Under the pieces are notes generated by a model. It searched no databases. It worked only from the letters and a program-made list of their open reading frames with translations, and was not told where the DNA came from. The position numbers and the translations under genes are program-made. Positions 19,100 through 32,061 of a stretch of 33,668 nucleotides of DNA are shown one piece after another. The number at the start of each line of letters is the position of its first letter. Within the stretch, counting starts at the first letter, position 1. Source of the stretch: an uncultured Pelagibacteraceae bacterium (lineage in GTDB: Bacteria; Pseudomonadota; Alphaproteobacteria; Pelagibacterales; Pelagibacteraceae); contig CACPOD010000003.1 of the NCBI GenBank assembly GCA_902635515.1, positions 1 to 33,668 on the forward strand, written 5' to 3'.

Positions 19100-22018
19100 A
19101 TGTCTTCATCAAAAAATCTTGATTTCGAAAAAACTTCATTTTTAAACAAATCTAATAGTGCATTTATAGAAGAAATGTATTTAAAGTTTGTAAATAAAGA
19201 TGCTGATCTTCCGGAAAGTTGGGCAAATTATTTTGAGGGAATTGGCGAAGAATTAAATGTTATAGCAAAAGAAATTAATGGTCCATCATGGGGGCCTACT
19301 AAAAAAAAGATTGATATTGATGAATTACAAAAAAAAATAGAAGAACAAGAAAAAAATGATTTTAACAATGTCAAATTAGACACTTCAGAAAAATTTAATT
19401 TTCAATTACTTGCTGACTCAAATAAAGATTCTATTAGTGCTGTAGCATTAATTAGAGCATATAGATTAAGAGGACATTTATTAGCGGATCTTGATCCTTT
19501 AGAAATGAGAGAGTCAGAATATCTAGATGAGCTTCATCCAGATTTTTACGGTTTTAAAAAAGAAAATTACGATAAGAAAATTTTTCTAAACGGGGTAATT
19601 AATCGTAAATATGCAAATATAAGAGAAATACTTAAGTTTATGAAGAAAACCTACTGTGGAAAAATAGGTTATGAGTTCATGCATATTTCAAACCCAGATG
19701 AAAGAAAGTGGTTTAGGGACAGGATAGAGCAAGATAAAAATGCACTTCAATTTACAAAAAATGGTAAAGAGGCAATTTTAAATAAACTGGTACAGGCAGA
19801 AGGATTTGAAAAATTTTTAGCCACAAAGTATGTGGGAACAAAAAGATTTGGTTTAGATGGTGGCGAAAGTTTAATACCCGCTCTTGAACAAATAATAAAA
19901 ATTGGTGGTCAAAATAATATAAAAGAAGTTAAAATAGGTATGTCTCATAGAGGTAGGCTTAACGTTTTGGCAAACGTTTTACAAAAATCTTACAAAAAAA
20001 TTTTTAATGAGTTTGCTGGTGAGTTTAGTACTGATTCTGAAGATAGTGCTGGAGATGTAAAATATCACCTTGGAGCGTCGTCTGATAGAGAATTTGATGG
20101 AAATTCAGTACATGTCAGTTTAACAGATAATCCTTCTCATTTAGAAGCTGTTAACCCAGTTGTTTTAGGTCAAACAAGAGCCAAACAATTTTTTCATAAA
20201 GATAAAGAGAGAAATAAAGTTATACCTATTCTCATTCATGGGGATGCAGCCTTTGCTGGTCAAGGAGTTGTAGCAGAATGTTTTGCAATGTCTGGACTAC
20301 CAGGACATAACACCGGAGGAACAATTCATATTATAGTTAATAACCAGATAGGATTTACCACTAGTCCAAGATTTGCGAGGTCTTCACCTTACCCATCAGA
20401 TGTTGCAAAAATGGTAGAGGCTCCAATTCTCCATGTTAATGGTGATGATCCAGAAGCAGTTGTTTATGCAACTAGAATAGCAACAGAATTTCGATTAAAA
20501 TTTAATAGAGATGTTGTAGTAGATTTAATTTGTTATAGAAGATTTGGACATAATGAGGGAGATGAGCCTTCATTTACTCAACCTTTAATGTATAAAAAAA
20601 TAAGATCTCATCCTAGTGTTTATAAAATTTATGGAAATAAATTAGTAAATGAAAACTCTATAACGCAAGAATTATTAAATCAAAATGTTAAATCGTTCAA
20701 AGATTTACTTGATGAACAATACAAAAGTGCAAAAGATTACAAACCTAAAATAGAATGGTTTGAGGGAACATGGTCGAGATATAAACCTGAAAGAGGTAAA
20801 GATAAAAGGGGCATAACAGGTTATGACGAAAATAAATTAAAAATAATTTCAGATAAAATAAATGGTATTCCTGAAGAAAAAAATATTCATAAGACTATCT
20901 CTAAAATATTCAATGCCAGAAAAGAAAGTATCGAAAAAGGGATTGGAATCGATTGGTCTTCAGCAGAATCTTTAGCGTTTGGATCTTTGTTAGAAGAGGG
21001 ATATCCGGTAAGACTTGTAGGACAAGACTCTGGAAGAGGAACATTTAGTCAACGACATTCTGTATTGAGAAATCAAATAGATAATTCCAGGTACATCCCA
21101 CTTAATAATATTTCTAAAAATCAAAAGCAATTTGAAGTAGTAGATAGTTTTTTGTCTGAACTTGCAGTTTTGGGCTTTGAATATGGTTATAGTCTAGTAG
21201 AGCCAAACACACTCACTCTTTGGGAAGCGCAATTCGGTGATTTTGCTAATGGAGCCCAAGTAGTAATTGATCAATTTATCGCATCTGGTGAAAGAAAATG
21301 GAATAGAGCATCTGGTATAGTAATGTTGTTACCTCACGGATATGAAGGACAAGGACCAGAGCATTCATCAGCAAGGCTAGAAAGATTTTTACAACTATGC
21401 TCAAACGATAATATGCAAGTGATGAACTGCACAACTCCAGCAAATTATTTTCATGCTTTGAGAAGACAAATGCATAGGAGTTTCAGAAAGCCACTTATCA
21501 TAATGACACCAAAATCATTATTAAGAAATAAATATTGTGTTTCAAATTTAGAGGATTTTAACAAAAAAAATACTTTTCATAGAGTATTGTGGGATCATGC
21601 TATTGATCCTAAGTCTAAAGGATTTATTAAACTCAAAGAAAGTTCAAAGATTAAAAAAGTAATTCTTTGTTCAGGAAAAGTATATTTTGATTTATTAGAT
21701 GCGAGAGAGAAACTCAAAAGAGATGATGTAGTAATGTATAGAATTGAACAATTGTATCCATTTCCAGCAAAAGCTTTGATTAAAGAGTTAAAACCATATG
21801 CTAAAAATGCTGAATTCTTTTGGTGCCAAGAAGAACCAAAAAATATGGGTGCTTGGTTTTCAGTTAGAGATTATATCCAATGGACATTAGACACTTTAAA
21901 GGCTAATAATAATAAAATTTCTTATATAGGAAGAAGCCCAGACGCAACTCCTGCAACAGGATATGCCAAAAGGCATAATTCTCAACAACAAGAAATAATT
22001 AACAAGGTATTTGATTAA
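19100..22018 (+). CDS. sucA: 2-oxoglutarate dehydrogenase E1 component
   Basis: Thiamine-diphosphate E1 of the 2-oxoglutarate dehydrogenase complex; it decarboxylates 2-oxoglutarate and succinylates the lipoyl group on SucB. The N-terminal segment with [14 protein letters not shown] resembles the E2-docking region of E1o. The core has [11 protein letters not shown] and the ThDP motif starting HGDAAF at His380 and closing [10 protein letters not shown]; the transketolase-like second domain has [13 protein letters not shown] and [21 protein letters not shown]. Length 972 is in the normal range (E. coli 933). It is followed by sucB after five bases and lpdA, giving the entire complex in order E1-E2-E3. 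Confidence 0.98.
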   Translation: MSSSKNLDFEKTSFLNKSNSAFIEEMYLKFVNKDADLPESWANYFEGIGEELNVIAKEINGPSWGPTKKKIDIDELQKKIEEQEKNDFNNVKLDTSEKFNFQLLADSNKDSISAVALIRAYRLRGHLLADLDPLEMRESEYLDELHPDFYGFKKENYDKKIFLNGVINRKYANIREILKFMKKTYCGKIGYEFMHISNPDERKWFRDRIEQDKNALQFTKNGKEAILNKLVQAEGFEKFLATKYVGTKRFGLDGGESLIPALEQIIKIGGQNNIKEVKIGMSHRGRLNVLANVLQKSYKKIFNEFAGEFSTDSEDSAGDVKYHLGASSDREFDGNSVHVSLTDNPSHLEAVNPVVLGQTRAKQFFHKDKERNKVIPILIHGDAAFAGQGVVAECFAMSGLPGHNTGGTIHIIVNNQIGFTTSPRFARSSPYPSDVAKMVEAPILHVNGDDPEAVVYATRIATEFRLKFNRDVVVDLICYRRFGHNEGDEPSFTQPLMYKKIRSHPSVYKIYGNKLVNENSITQELLNQNVKSFKDLLDEQYKSAKDYKPKIEWFEGTWSRYKPERGKDKRGITGYDENKLKIISDKINGIPEEKNIHKTISKIFNARKESIEKGIGIDWSSAESLAFGSLLEEGYPVRLVGQDSGRGTFSQRHSVLRNQIDNSRYIPLNNISKNQKQFEVVDSFLSELAVLGFEYGYSLVEPNTLTLWEAQFGDFANGAQVVIDQFIASGERKWNRASGIVMLLPHGYEGQGPEHSSARLERFLQLCSNDNMQVMNCTTPANYFHALRRQMHRSFRKPLIIMTPKSLLRNKYCVSNLEDFNKKNTFHRVLWDHAIDPKSKGFIKLKESSKIKKVILCSGKVYFDLLDAREKLKRDDVVMYRIEQLYPFPAKALIKELKPYAKNAEFFWCQEEPKNMGAWFSVRDYIQWTLDTLKANNNKISYIGRSPDATPATGYAKRHNSQQQEIINKVFD

Positions 22019-22023
22019 TTTTA

Positions 22024-23322
22024 ATGAGTGAAAAAATAGTAGTCCCAGTTCTTGGTGAAAGTATAACAGAAGCAACTGTTGCAAAATGGTTAAAAAACGC
22101 GGGTGATACAGTCGAAGCAGATGAACCAATTGTAGAACTTGAGACAGACAAAGTAAACTTAGAAGTGCCATCTCCAATTTCTGGCGTGTTAACAGAGATA
22201 AATTCTCAAGATGGATCAGTTGTTGAAGTAGGAGCATTATTAGGTTCTGTATCAGCAGATGGTGGAGCAGTTAAATCTACACCAATAAAGAAAGAAGAAG
22301 TAAAGAAAGAGCAAATTGTTCCTAAAGAGAGCAATGTAATAAAATTAGATGCAAATAAAAAAGAACCAAAAGTATTTGAAGAAAAAGAGATAGAAAAACC
22401 CAAAGAGAAACCTTTGGTTTTAACTGAGGAAGTTAAATCAGATGTTGCTCCAAAAAGAGATGTTAATACAACATTGTCTCCAGCAGTGAGAAAAATAGTT
22501 ACTGAAAATAATATCGATATTAATTCAATTCAAGGCTCAGGCAAAGATGGAAGAGTTTTAAAAGGAGATTTAATAAGTTTGATGGGAGCAAATCCAAAAC
22601 CATCTGAAAGAAAAATTCAATATGGTGAAGAAGAACGAATTAAAATGACCAGGTTGAGACAAACTATTGCGAAAAGATTAAAGCAAGCCCAAGAGAATGC
22701 TGCTCTTTTAACTACATTTAACGAAGTTGATATGAGTAGCGTAATGGAAATGAGAAAAGAAAACCAAGAGGATTTCCAATCTCGTTATGGGATAAAATTA
22801 GGATTTATGTCTTTCTTTGTAAAAGCATGTGTAGTCGCATTAAAAAATTTCCCTGCTGTGAATGCTGAAATAGATGGTGATGAGATTATCTACAAAAATT
22901 ATTACAATATTAGTTTTGCTGTTGGAACAGACAAAGGTTTGGTTGTTCCTGTTTTAAGAAATGCAGATGAATTATCTTTTGCTGATATTGAAAAAAATAT
23001 TAAAGAAATCTCAGAAAAAGCTAGAGATGGAAAGCTAACGATTGAAGATCTTCAGGGAGGAACATTTACAATAAGTAATGGAGGCGTGTATGGGTCTATG
23101 CTTTCGACTCCGATACTAAATTTACCTCAATCTGGAGTGTTGGGCATGCATAATATAGTTGAAAGACCTGTTGTTGTAGACGGTGAAATAAAAATAAGAC
23201 CAATTATGTATTTAGCATTATCATATGATCATAGAATTATTGATGGAAAAGAATCTGTATCTTTCCTTAAAATGATTAAAGAAAACTTAGAAGACCCTAG
23301 GAGGTTGTTTTTAGATATTTAA
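22024..23322 (+). CDS. sucB: dihydrolipoyl succinyltransferase (E2 of 2-oxoglutarate dehydrogenase)
   Basis: Core of the complex; it passes the succinyl group from lipoate to CoA. It has one lipoyl domain (1-80) with Lys43 in [14 protein letters not shown] as the lipoylation site. A Lys/Glu-rich linker follows at about 85-145, then a peripheral-subunit-binding domain (about 150-185, LSPAVRKIV to [11 protein letters not shown]) and the acyltransferase domain ending [13 protein letters not shown], with catalytic His403 and Asp407. A single lipoyl domain and 432 residues fit SucB rather than pyruvate E2. The linker is charged rather than the common Ala/Pro-rich form. It abuts lpdA with no spacer. 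Confidence 0.97.
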   Translation: MSEKIVVPVLGESITEATVAKWLKNAGDTVEADEPIVELETDKVNLEVPSPISGVLTEINSQDGSVVEVGALLGSVSADGGAVKSTPIKKEEVKKEQIVPKESNVIKLDANKKEPKVFEEKEIEKPKEKPLVLTEEVKSDVAPKRDVNTTLSPAVRKIVTENNIDINSIQGSGKDGRVLKGDLISLMGANPKPSERKIQYGEEERIKMTRLRQTIAKRLKQAQENAALLTTFNEVDMSSVMEMRKENQEDFQSRYGIKLGFMSFFVKACVVALKNFPAVNAEIDGDEIIYKNYYNISFAVGTDKGLVVPVLRNADELSFADIEKNIKEISEKARDGKLTIEDLQGGTFTISNGGVYGSMLSTPILNLPQSGVLGMHNIVERPVVVDGEIKIRPIMYLALSYDHRIIDGKESVSFLKMIKENLEDPRRLFLDI

Positions 23323-24723
23323 ATGTCAGAAAAATTTCAAGCTGTAGTTATTGGAGGTGGACCGGGTGGTTATGTTTGTGCAATCAGACTTGCTCAATTA
23401 GGGTTAAAAACTGCATGTATAGAGTCTAGAGGGTCTTTAGGAGGTACTTGTTTAAATGTTGGCTGCATCCCATCAAAAAGCTTACTTAATCTGTCTGAAG
23501 AATTTCACAAAGTAAAAAGTTTAGCAAACAAAGGTATTGAAGTTGGTGATGTAAAATTAAATTTAGAAAAAATGATGAAAAGCAAAGATAAAGCTGTAAC
23601 TGTTCTTACAAAAGGTGTTGAATTTCTTTTGAAAAAAAACAAGGTTACTTACTTTAAAGGACACGGAAGTTTTAAATCTAAAACTGAAATTTTAATAAAA
23701 GACGATAAAAATAAAGAAACTATCATCCAAACAGAAAAAACAGTTATTGCAACAGGTTCAGTTCCAGTTTCATTACCAGGAATAGAAATAGATGAGAAAA
23801 CAATTGTTTCATCAACAGGTGCTTTAAAGTTAGAAAAGGTACCTAAGAAAATGGTTGTAGTAGGAGGAGGCTATATAGGATTGGAGATGGGATCTGTATG
23901 GTCAAGACTTGGAGCAGAGGTACAAGTTGTTGAATTTTTAGATCATATTACACCTGGAATGGATAAAGAAATCTCTTCAGAATTTATGAAAATTTTAAAA
24001 AAACAGGGTATGAAATTTAATATGCAAAATAAAGTTGAAACAATTAAAAAAATTGCAGCAGGTGCAGTGGTTTCAACAGTAGATAAAGATGGTAATAAAA
24101 ATAATTTTGAGTGTGATGTTGTTTTAATCTCTGTTGGTAGAAAACCCAATACAGATGGTTTAAATTTAGAGTCTGTAGGAGTAGATCTTGATGAAAGAAA
24201 TAGAATTAAAACTGATAAAATTTTTAAGACTAACGTTGAAAACATTTATGCTATAGGCGATGTAATTGTTGGTCCAATGCTTGCACACAAAGCGGAGGAC
24301 GAAGGTATAGCAGTTGCAGAAAACATAGTTGGTCAATCTGGACATGTAAATTATGATACAATCCCAGGAGTAGTTTATACAACTCCAGAAGTAGCATCAA
24401 TCGGTAAAACTGAGGAACAATTAAAAGAATTAAATAAAAAATATAAAGTAGGGAAATTTTCGTTTATGGCTAATTCAAGAGCAAAGGCCATAGATGATGC
24501 AGAAGGTTTTGTTAAAATTTTAGCTGATGAGCAAACAGATAAAGTATTAGGTGCACATATAATTGGACCTCATGCGGGAGAATTAATTGCAGAAATCGGT
24601 GTTGCAATGGAATTTGGTGCAAGTGCAGAAGATATCGCCCGAACTTGTCATGCTCATCCAACGTTTTCTGAAGCAGTTAAAGAAGCTGCTTTATCAGTAG
24701 ATAAAAGAGCAATACACTCTTAA
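23323..24723 (+). CDS. lpdA: dihydrolipoyl dehydrogenase (E3)
   Basis: Reoxidises dihydrolipoate on SucB with FAD and NAD. FAD-binding [11 protein letters not shown] starts at residue 11. The redox disulfide is Cys43/Cys48 in [13 protein letters not shown], the NAD-binding fold is [15 protein letters not shown], the second FAD site is [22 protein letters not shown], and the dimer-interface pair is His445/Glu450 in HAHPTFSEA. Length 466 is normal. The position after sucAB assigns it to the 2-oxoglutarate complex, though E3 may also serve pyruvate dehydrogenase and glycine cleavage. Confidence 0.97.
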   Translation: MSEKFQAVVIGGGPGGYVCAIRLAQLGLKTACIESRGSLGGTCLNVGCIPSKSLLNLSEEFHKVKSLANKGIEVGDVKLNLEKMMKSKDKAVTVLTKGVEFLLKKNKVTYFKGHGSFKSKTEILIKDDKNKETIIQTEKTVIATGSVPVSLPGIEIDEKTIVSSTGALKLEKVPKKMVVVGGGYIGLEMGSVWSRLGAEVQVVEFLDHITPGMDKEISSEFMKILKKQGMKFNMQNKVETIKKIAAGAVVSTVDKDGNKNNFECDVVLISVGRKPNTDGLNLESVGVDLDERNRIKTDKIFKTNVENIYAIGDVIVGPMLAHKAEDEGIAVAENIVGQSGHVNYDTIPGVVYTTPEVASIGKTEEQLKELNKKYKVGKFSFMANSRAKAIDDAEGFVKILADEQTDKVLGAHIIGPHAGELIAEIGVAMEFGASAEDIARTCHAHPTFSEAVKEAALSVDKRAIHS

Positions 24724-24745
24724 TTTTTTTTCATATTATAAAAAT

Positions 24746-26701
24746 ATGAAATATCCGATTCTTGTACCAAATATTTTTAATCATCCATTTACTTATGAAA
24801 GTAATTTAACTCTTAAAGTTGGTGATTACGTAATGGTACCTTTTGGAAAATCAAAAATTACCGGTGTTGTTTGGGACGAATTTGAAAAAAATAATAATAA
24901 AAATTTTAAGATTAAAAAGGTAATCAAGAAATTAGACGTTACTCCATTAAAAAAAAATACAATTAATTTTTTAAATTGGTTTGCAGAATATAATCTTATC
25001 CCAAAGGGTATGGCATTAAAGTTAGTGCTTTTAAGTAGTGATGCGATAGAGAATAAAGAAACTCAACATTATCAAATATTTGATAGCAAAATTAAACAAA
25101 ACTTAATCAAGCTATCTAGTGATCAAAATAAATCTCTAAAAAAAATGAATGTTTCAAATAAAAAATTTAGAGTTCATGTTTTACAAGGTACAACTGGATC
25201 AGGAAAAACTTTAGTTTATTTTGAAGCGTTAAAACCACTGATAGAGAAGGGTTTTCAAGGATTAATTTTATTACCAGAAATAGGTCTAACCAGTCAGTTT
25301 GAACAAAAATTTTTAGAATATTTTGGTTTCAAACCCGCGGTTTGGCATTCAGGTATTTCAAAAAAAAAGAAAGAATTAATTTGGAGTGGTGTTTCTAATG
25401 GTAAAATAAAAATAATTATTGGTGCAAGGTCTTCATTATTTTTACCATTTAAAAAATTAGGAATGATAATTGTTGATGAGGAACATGATCAATCATTTAA
25501 ACAAGATGAAGGTATAACCTACAATGCTCGTGATATGGCAATTTCTAGAGCATCTTTTGAAAACATTCCAATCAATTTGATTACTGCTGTCCCGTCCATA
25601 GAAACTTTTGAAAATATTAAAAAAGGTAAATACGAAGTTTCTAGATTAAATGAAAGATATCAAAACGCAGCTTTACCTAATTATGAAATTATTAATTTAA
25701 ATAATACCAAACTTGAAAAACAATCGTGGCTATCAAATAAAATTATTGAAAAAGTTAATTTACATTTGGAAAAAAAAGATCAAGTTTTGTTTTTTTTAAA
25801 CAGAAGAGGTTTTTCTCCAAATGCTTTATGTAATAAGTGTTTTACAAGTTTTACATGTCCAAATTGTAGTATCAATTTAGTTTATCATAAAAATAAAAAT
25901 AACTTATTATGTCATTATTGTGGATACAAATCCGATCTTAAAAGGGACTGTACAAGAGAAGGCAATTGTGAATTTATTTTTAGCGGCCCTGGAGTTGAGA
26001 GAATTTCAGAAGAGGTAAAAAGAAAATTCCCTGGAAAAAAAATAGAGATTTTTTCAAGTGACACAATGAATAAAAAAGATTCTAAAGAAAAAATAGATAA
26101 AATTATTAATAATGAAACGCATATTTTAGTTGGAACTCAATTAATTTCAAAAGGTTTTCATTTTCCAAGCTTAAATTGCATTGTAGTTGTTGATATCGAT
26201 CTTTCATCTCAAGGACATGATTTAAGAGGTGCAGAAAAAAATTTGCAGCTCTATCATCAACTTTCAGGACGTGCAGGAAGAACAGGAAAGCCAGCAACGG
26301 TATATTTTCAAACTTATGAAAATAATACTAAGATGATTTCAGAAATTACAAGTAAAAATCCAGATATTTTTTTAGAAAGAGAACTAGAGATAAGAAAAAA
26401 AAATAAACTACCTCCATTTCAAAGGTTTATTTCTTTAATCTTAACAGGAGATAATGAAATTAAATTAGAAAAAGAAGCTATTAATTTTAAAAATTTCATT
26501 GAAAATAAAATTGAAGGAAAAATATTAGGGCCTGTGAATGCTCCATTGTTTAGATTAAAAAGAAAATTTAGAATTAGATTTTTGATTAGAGGCTTAAAAT
26601 CTATGAAACTACAAAGTTCTCTTACAAAAATTATTCCAAAATATAAATTTTCTTCTGGAATAAAACTTTCAGTTGATGTTGACCCAATTAACTTCAATTA
26701 A
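24746..26701 (+). CDS. priA: primosomal protein N' (replication restart helicase PriA)
   Basis: 3'-5' superfamily 2 DNA helicase that reloads the replisome at stalled forks. Order of domains: N-terminal 3'-DNA-binding part (1-95), helicase lobe 1 with Walker A GTTGSGKT (148-155) and Walker B DEEH (244-247), a zinc-binding insert with eight cysteines (CNKC, CPNC, CHYC and a Cys-x5-Cys pair), and lobe 2 with SQGHDLRGAEKNLQLYHQLSGRAGRTGK. Length 651 is shorter than E. coli (732) but all blocks are present. A six-base inverted repeat (24732-24737 with 24743-24748) covers its start codon. It is unrelated to the TCA genes before it. Confidence 0.95.
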   Translation: MKYPILVPNIFNHPFTYESNLTLKVGDYVMVPFGKSKITGVVWDEFEKNNNKNFKIKKVIKKLDVTPLKKNTINFLNWFAEYNLIPKGMALKLVLLSSDAIENKETQHYQIFDSKIKQNLIKLSSDQNKSLKKMNVSNKKFRVHVLQGTTGSGKTLVYFEALKPLIEKGFQGLILLPEIGLTSQFEQKFLEYFGFKPAVWHSGISKKKKELIWSGVSNGKIKIIIGARSSLFLPFKKLGMIIVDEEHDQSFKQDEGITYNARDMAISRASFENIPINLITAVPSIETFENIKKGKYEVSRLNERYQNAALPNYEIINLNNTKLEKQSWLSNKIIEKVNLHLEKKDQVLFFLNRRGFSPNALCNKCFTSFTCPNCSINLVYHKNKNNLLCHYCGYKSDLKRDCTREGNCEFIFSGPGVERISEEVKRKFPGKKIEIFSSDTMNKKDSKEKIDKIINNETHILVGTQLISKGFHFPSLNCIVVVDIDLSSQGHDLRGAEKNLQLYHQLSGRAGRTGKPATVYFQTYENNTKMISEITSKNPDIFLERELEIRKKNKLPPFQRFISLILTGDNEIKLEKEAINFKNFIENKIEGKILGPVNAPLFRLKRKFRIRFLIRGLKSMKLQSSLTKIIPKYKFSSGIKLSVDVDPINFN

Positions 26702-26705
26702 CCGC

Positions 26706-26723
26706 AAAAAAGAGGCCTTTTTT
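26706..26723 (+). terminator. hairpin after priA, possible terminator
   Basis: A6G-AGGC-CT6: a perfect seven-base-pair stem with a four-base loop, five bases after the priA stop. The U run is part of the stem rather than downstream of it, and the stem has only one G-C pair, so termination would be weak. It is the best candidate for separating priA from the atp operon. Confidence 0.35.
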
Positions 26724-26736
26724 ACGAATCCGCTAC

Positions 26737-26765
26737 TTGAAGACATAAGGGTCATATGCTATTTA
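26737..26765 (+). promoter_or_regulatory. candidate promoter for atpHAGDC
   Basis: TTGAAG at 26737-26742 and TATTTA at 26760-26765 with a 17-base spacer, inside the window's longest gap (26702-26809). It would give a leader of roughly 38 bases before the TTG start of atpH. The -10 match is poor, so this is a suggestion from position and spacing only. Confidence 0.25.
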
Positions 26766-26809
26766 GGGCGTGATTTTTAAATAATCTTCAACATTATAGA
26801 GGAACCAAG

Positions 26810-27367
26810 TTGAGTAAAGACACCGGATTTTCAATAACTTCAGCTGAAAGATACTCTCTTGCGCTTTTTGAACTTTCAGAGGAAAACAATCTTTTAAGTC
26901 AGATCGAAGATCAGTCTTCATCTATTCTTAATTTAATCGATCAAAGTGAGGATTTTTCTAATTTGATTAAAGATCCAACTACAAGCCAAGAAGATTTATT
27001 AAAAGTAATCAATACAATCTCTGAAAATAATAAATTTGAGTCTTTATTTAAAAATTTTTTAAGTTTCTTAATTCAAAAAAGACGTTTTTTTTTTATTGAG
27101 CGTATCCTTAAAAGCTTTATTGAGATTTGTTCAAGAAAAAGAGGTGAACTTAAGGCAGAATTAAAATCAGCAAAAGAATTGTCTAATGAAGAAATTGCAA
27201 AAATTACAGAGGAGTTAACAAAAAATTTTAGCTCAAAAATAAAATTAAACTACAAACATGACGAAAGTTTAATAGGAGGTTTGGTAGTACAAGTAGGAAG
27301 TACTATGGTCGATACCTCAATTAAAAATAAATTACAACAAATCGAAAATAAAATGATAGAGGCATAA
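26810..27367 (+). CDS. atpH: ATP synthase F1 delta subunit
   Basis: Stator subunit (OSCP-like) joining F1 to the peripheral stalk. The 185-residue protein opens TSAERYSLALFELSEE, the usual six-helix N-terminal domain, and closes with LIGGLVVQVGSTMVDTSIKNKLQQI, the conserved C-terminal signature. It starts with TTG at 26810, supported by AGAGGAA at 26798-26804 (five bases away) and by the lack of any in-frame ATG before the C-terminal half. It leads the five-gene F1 operon and abuts atpA exactly. F0 genes are not in the window. Confidence 0.95.
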   Translation: MSKDTGFSITSAERYSLALFELSEENNLLSQIEDQSSSILNLIDQSEDFSNLIKDPTTSQEDLLKVINTISENNKFESLFKNFLSFLIQKRRFFFIERILKSFIEICSRKRGELKAELKSAKELSNEEIAKITEELTKNFSSKIKLNYKHDESLIGGLVVQVGSTMVDTSIKNKLQQIENKMIEA

Positions 27368-28903
27368 ATGGAAATAAATCCTTCAGAAGTTACAAAAATA
27401 TTAAAAGAACAAATTAAAAATTTTGGTGATAAAGCAGAAGTCACAGAAGTTGGTCAAGTTTTATCAGTTGGAGACGGTATTGCTAGGATTTATGGTTTGG
27501 ATAATGTTCAAGCTGGTGAAATGGTAGAGTTTGCAGATGGTTCAAAAGGTATGGCTCTAAACTTAGAAAGTGAAAACGTTGGTGTCGTAATTTTTGGTGA
27601 TGACAGAAATGTTAAAGAAGGGGATGTAGTAAAAAGAACGGGTAATATTGTTGATACTCCAGTTGGAAAAGAATTATTAGGAAGAGTAGTGGATGGTTTA
27701 GGAAATCCTATTGATGGAAAAGGACCATTAGATAAAGGAATTAAAAAAAGCAGGGTTGAAGTAAAAGCTCCTGGTATTATTCCACGACAATCTGTAAGTG
27801 AACCAATGCAAACTGGTCTTAAATCAATTGACAGTCTAGTTCCGATTGGAAGAGGGCAAAGGGAATTAATTATCGGTGATAGACAAACTGGTAAAACAGC
27901 AGTTGCAGTAGATGCAATTATTAATCAAAAAAAAATCAATGAATCTGGTGATGAAAAACAAAAACTGTATTGTATATACGTTGCAGTTGGACAAAAAAGA
28001 TCAACAGTAAGACAAATTCAAAAAACATTAGAAGAAGCTGGAGCTATGGAGTACACAACAATCGTTGCTGCTACTGCATCTGACTCTGCTCCTTTACAAT
28101 TCTTAGCACCGTATACAGGTTGTACGATGGGTGAGTATTTTAGAGATAATGGAATGCATGCGTTAATAATTTATGATGATTTGTCTAAACAAGCAGTTGC
28201 TTATAGACAAATGTCATTGCTATTAAGAAGACCCCCGGGACGTGAAGCTTATCCTGGAGATGTATTTTATCTTCATAGTAGATTACTTGAAAGAGCAGCT
28301 AAATTAAGTGACGAACATGGTGGTGGATCACTTACTGCACTGCCAATTATTGAAACACAAGGTGGAGACGTATCCGCGTTCATTCCAACCAACGTTATTT
28401 CAATTACAGACGGACAAATTTTCCTTGAAACAGAACTATTTAACCAAGGTATAAGACCTGCAATTAACGTAGGTTTATCAGTATCTAGGGTTGGTTCATC
28501 AGCTCAAACTAAAGCGATGAAAAAAGTTTCTGGTTCAATGAAACTAGAGTTAGCACAATATAGAGAAATGGCAGCTTTTGCTCAATTTGGATCTGATTTA
28601 GATGCATCTACTCAGCAACTTTTAAATAGAGGCTCTAAACTAACTGAACTTTTAAAACAAAAACAATATTCACCTATGACTGTTGCAGAACAAGTTATTT
28701 CAGTATTTTGCGGAGTTAAAGGTTATCTGGACGATATAGATCTAAAAGATGTTGCTGAATTTGAGAGCAAGATTATTGAAAAATGTAAATCAGATAAGCC
28801 TGAAATTATAGAGTCAATTTTAACTTCAGGAAAACTTGAGGAAGATAAAGAAAAATTACTTGTTGAGGTAATCACTCAATTAAAAGGAAATTTTAAATCT
28901 TAA
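27368..28903 (+). CDS. atpA: ATP synthase F1 alpha subunit
   Basis: Non-catalytic nucleotide-binding subunit of the F1 hexamer. Walker A is GDRQTGKT at 170-177; [16 protein letters not shown] is the Walker B region; the arginine-finger segment [10 protein letters not shown] contributes to the catalytic site of beta. The N-terminal beta barrel has [17 protein letters not shown]. Length 511 is standard. The start abuts the atpH stop, and a GAGG inside the atpH end may serve as its ribosome binding site. Confidence 0.98.
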   Translation: MEINPSEVTKILKEQIKNFGDKAEVTEVGQVLSVGDGIARIYGLDNVQAGEMVEFADGSKGMALNLESENVGVVIFGDDRNVKEGDVVKRTGNIVDTPVGKELLGRVVDGLGNPIDGKGPLDKGIKKSRVEVKAPGIIPRQSVSEPMQTGLKSIDSLVPIGRGQRELIIGDRQTGKTAVAVDAIINQKKINESGDEKQKLYCIYVAVGQKRSTVRQIQKTLEEAGAMEYTTIVAATASDSAPLQFLAPYTGCTMGEYFRDNGMHALIIYDDLSKQAVAYRQMSLLLRRPPGREAYPGDVFYLHSRLLERAAKLSDEHGGGSLTALPIIETQGGDVSAFIPTNVISITDGQIFLETELFNQGIRPAINVGLSVSRVGSSAQTKAMKKVSGSMKLELAQYREMAAFAQFGSDLDASTQQLLNRGSKLTELLKQKQYSPMTVAEQVISVFCGVKGYLDDIDLKDVAEFESKIIEKCKSDKPEIIESILTSGKLEEDKEKLLVEVITQLKGNFKS

Positions 28904-28909
28904 TAATTT

Positions 28910-31202
<2,293 letters not shown>

Positions 31203-31203
<1 letters not shown>

Positions 31204-31595
31204 TGAGCGAAGAGTTTAAAGTTGAAATAGTAAATCCTGAAAAATCTTTTTTAGTAAAAGATGATGTTTCAGAAGTTGTGGTCCCTGCTTTTGAAGGAGA
31301 GATGGGAATATTGAAGGATCATATTTCTATTATTTCCTTTTTGAAACCTGGGATAATTAAGATTTTATCTAAATCAGGAGATGAAAATTACTATGTTGAA
31401 GATGGAATCGTTGAGTTTAAAAATAACAATCTATCTATTTTAACAAGTACAATTTTTAATCTTGCTGATATGGACAAATCAAAGCAACAAGATTTACTTA
31501 AAGAGGCAGAAGAAGAGGCTAATAAAACTGATATTAATGATCAATCTAAATATTTAGCAGATCAAAAAGTTGAAGTTTTAAAAACTCTAAATTAA
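31203..31595 (+). CDS. atpC: ATP synthase F1 epsilon subunit
   Basis: Rotor subunit that links gamma to the c-ring and can restrain ATP hydrolysis. The N-terminal beta-sandwich is recognisable from PEKSFLVKDDVSEVVVPAFEGEMGILKDH and KPGIIKI; the C-terminal helical part (about 90-130) is highly charged. Length 130 fits. It closes the atpHAGDC unit, and its last nine bases overlap the end of rppH on the other strand. A T-rich stretch follows the stop, but no clear G-C hairpin is seen. Confidence 0.95.
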
Positions 31596-32060
31596 TTTTT
31601 TTACTTTTTCCTTCAGTTCTTTATAAACATGATGTTTAAAATCAACCACAACATCAGTAATTAAATCTAGGTCAATCCACTTCCAATCTAAAAACTCTGG
31701 ATTAGTTGTGTTAATATTTATTTCACTATCATTTCCAATAAATCGCATTAAAAACCATTTTTGCTTTTGACCTTTGTATTTACCTTTCCATATAATACCT
31801 AGTAATCTGTCAGGCAAATCATAGGTTAATGTACCATCTAATTCTTTAATAAGTTCTACACTTTTAATACTTGTTTCTTCTTCTAATTCCCTAAATGCAG
31901 CTTTTAAGTTTTCCTCTCCCTCATCAACACCACCTTGAGGCATTTGCCAAAAATTTTTTGGATTATCTATTCTTTTTGCAACGAATACTTTATTTTGTTT
32001 ATTCAACAACACAATTCCGACCCCACTTCTCAGTGGCAAATCTTTAAAATTTTTATTCAT
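31587..32060 (-). CDS. rppH: RNA pyrophosphohydrolase (Nudix)
   Basis: Predicted to remove pyrophosphate from 5'-triphosphate RNA and so start 5'-dependent mRNA decay. The opening LRSGVGIVLLNKQNKVFVAKR and FWQMPQGGVDEGE are typical of the RppH/NudH group. The Nudix box starts at Gly43 with Glu49, Arg57-Glu58 and Glu61-Glu62 in place, so the metal-binding residues are intact. The box's last Gly is Ser64 (EETSI). Length 157 is normal. It is the last gene of the leftward unit, one base after ctpA, and its end overlaps atpC. A diadenosine-polyphosphate hydrolase role is the alternative for this family. Confidence 0.92.
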   Translation of the reverse strand: MNKNFKDLPLRSGVGIVLLNKQNKVFVAKRIDNPKNFWQMPQGGVDEGEENLKAAFRELEEETSIKSVELIKELDGTLTYDLPDRLLGIIWKGKYKGQKQKWFLMRFIGNDSEININTTNPEFLDWKWIDLDLITDVVVDFKHHVYKELKEKVKKLI

Positions 32061-32061
32061 A

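Noticed and set aside
24732..24748. Six-base inverted repeat covering the priA start codon, as a translation switch
   Set aside because: All but two of its base pairs are A-U, and hairpins of this size are frequent in AT-rich gaps; there is nothing else to suggest regulation.
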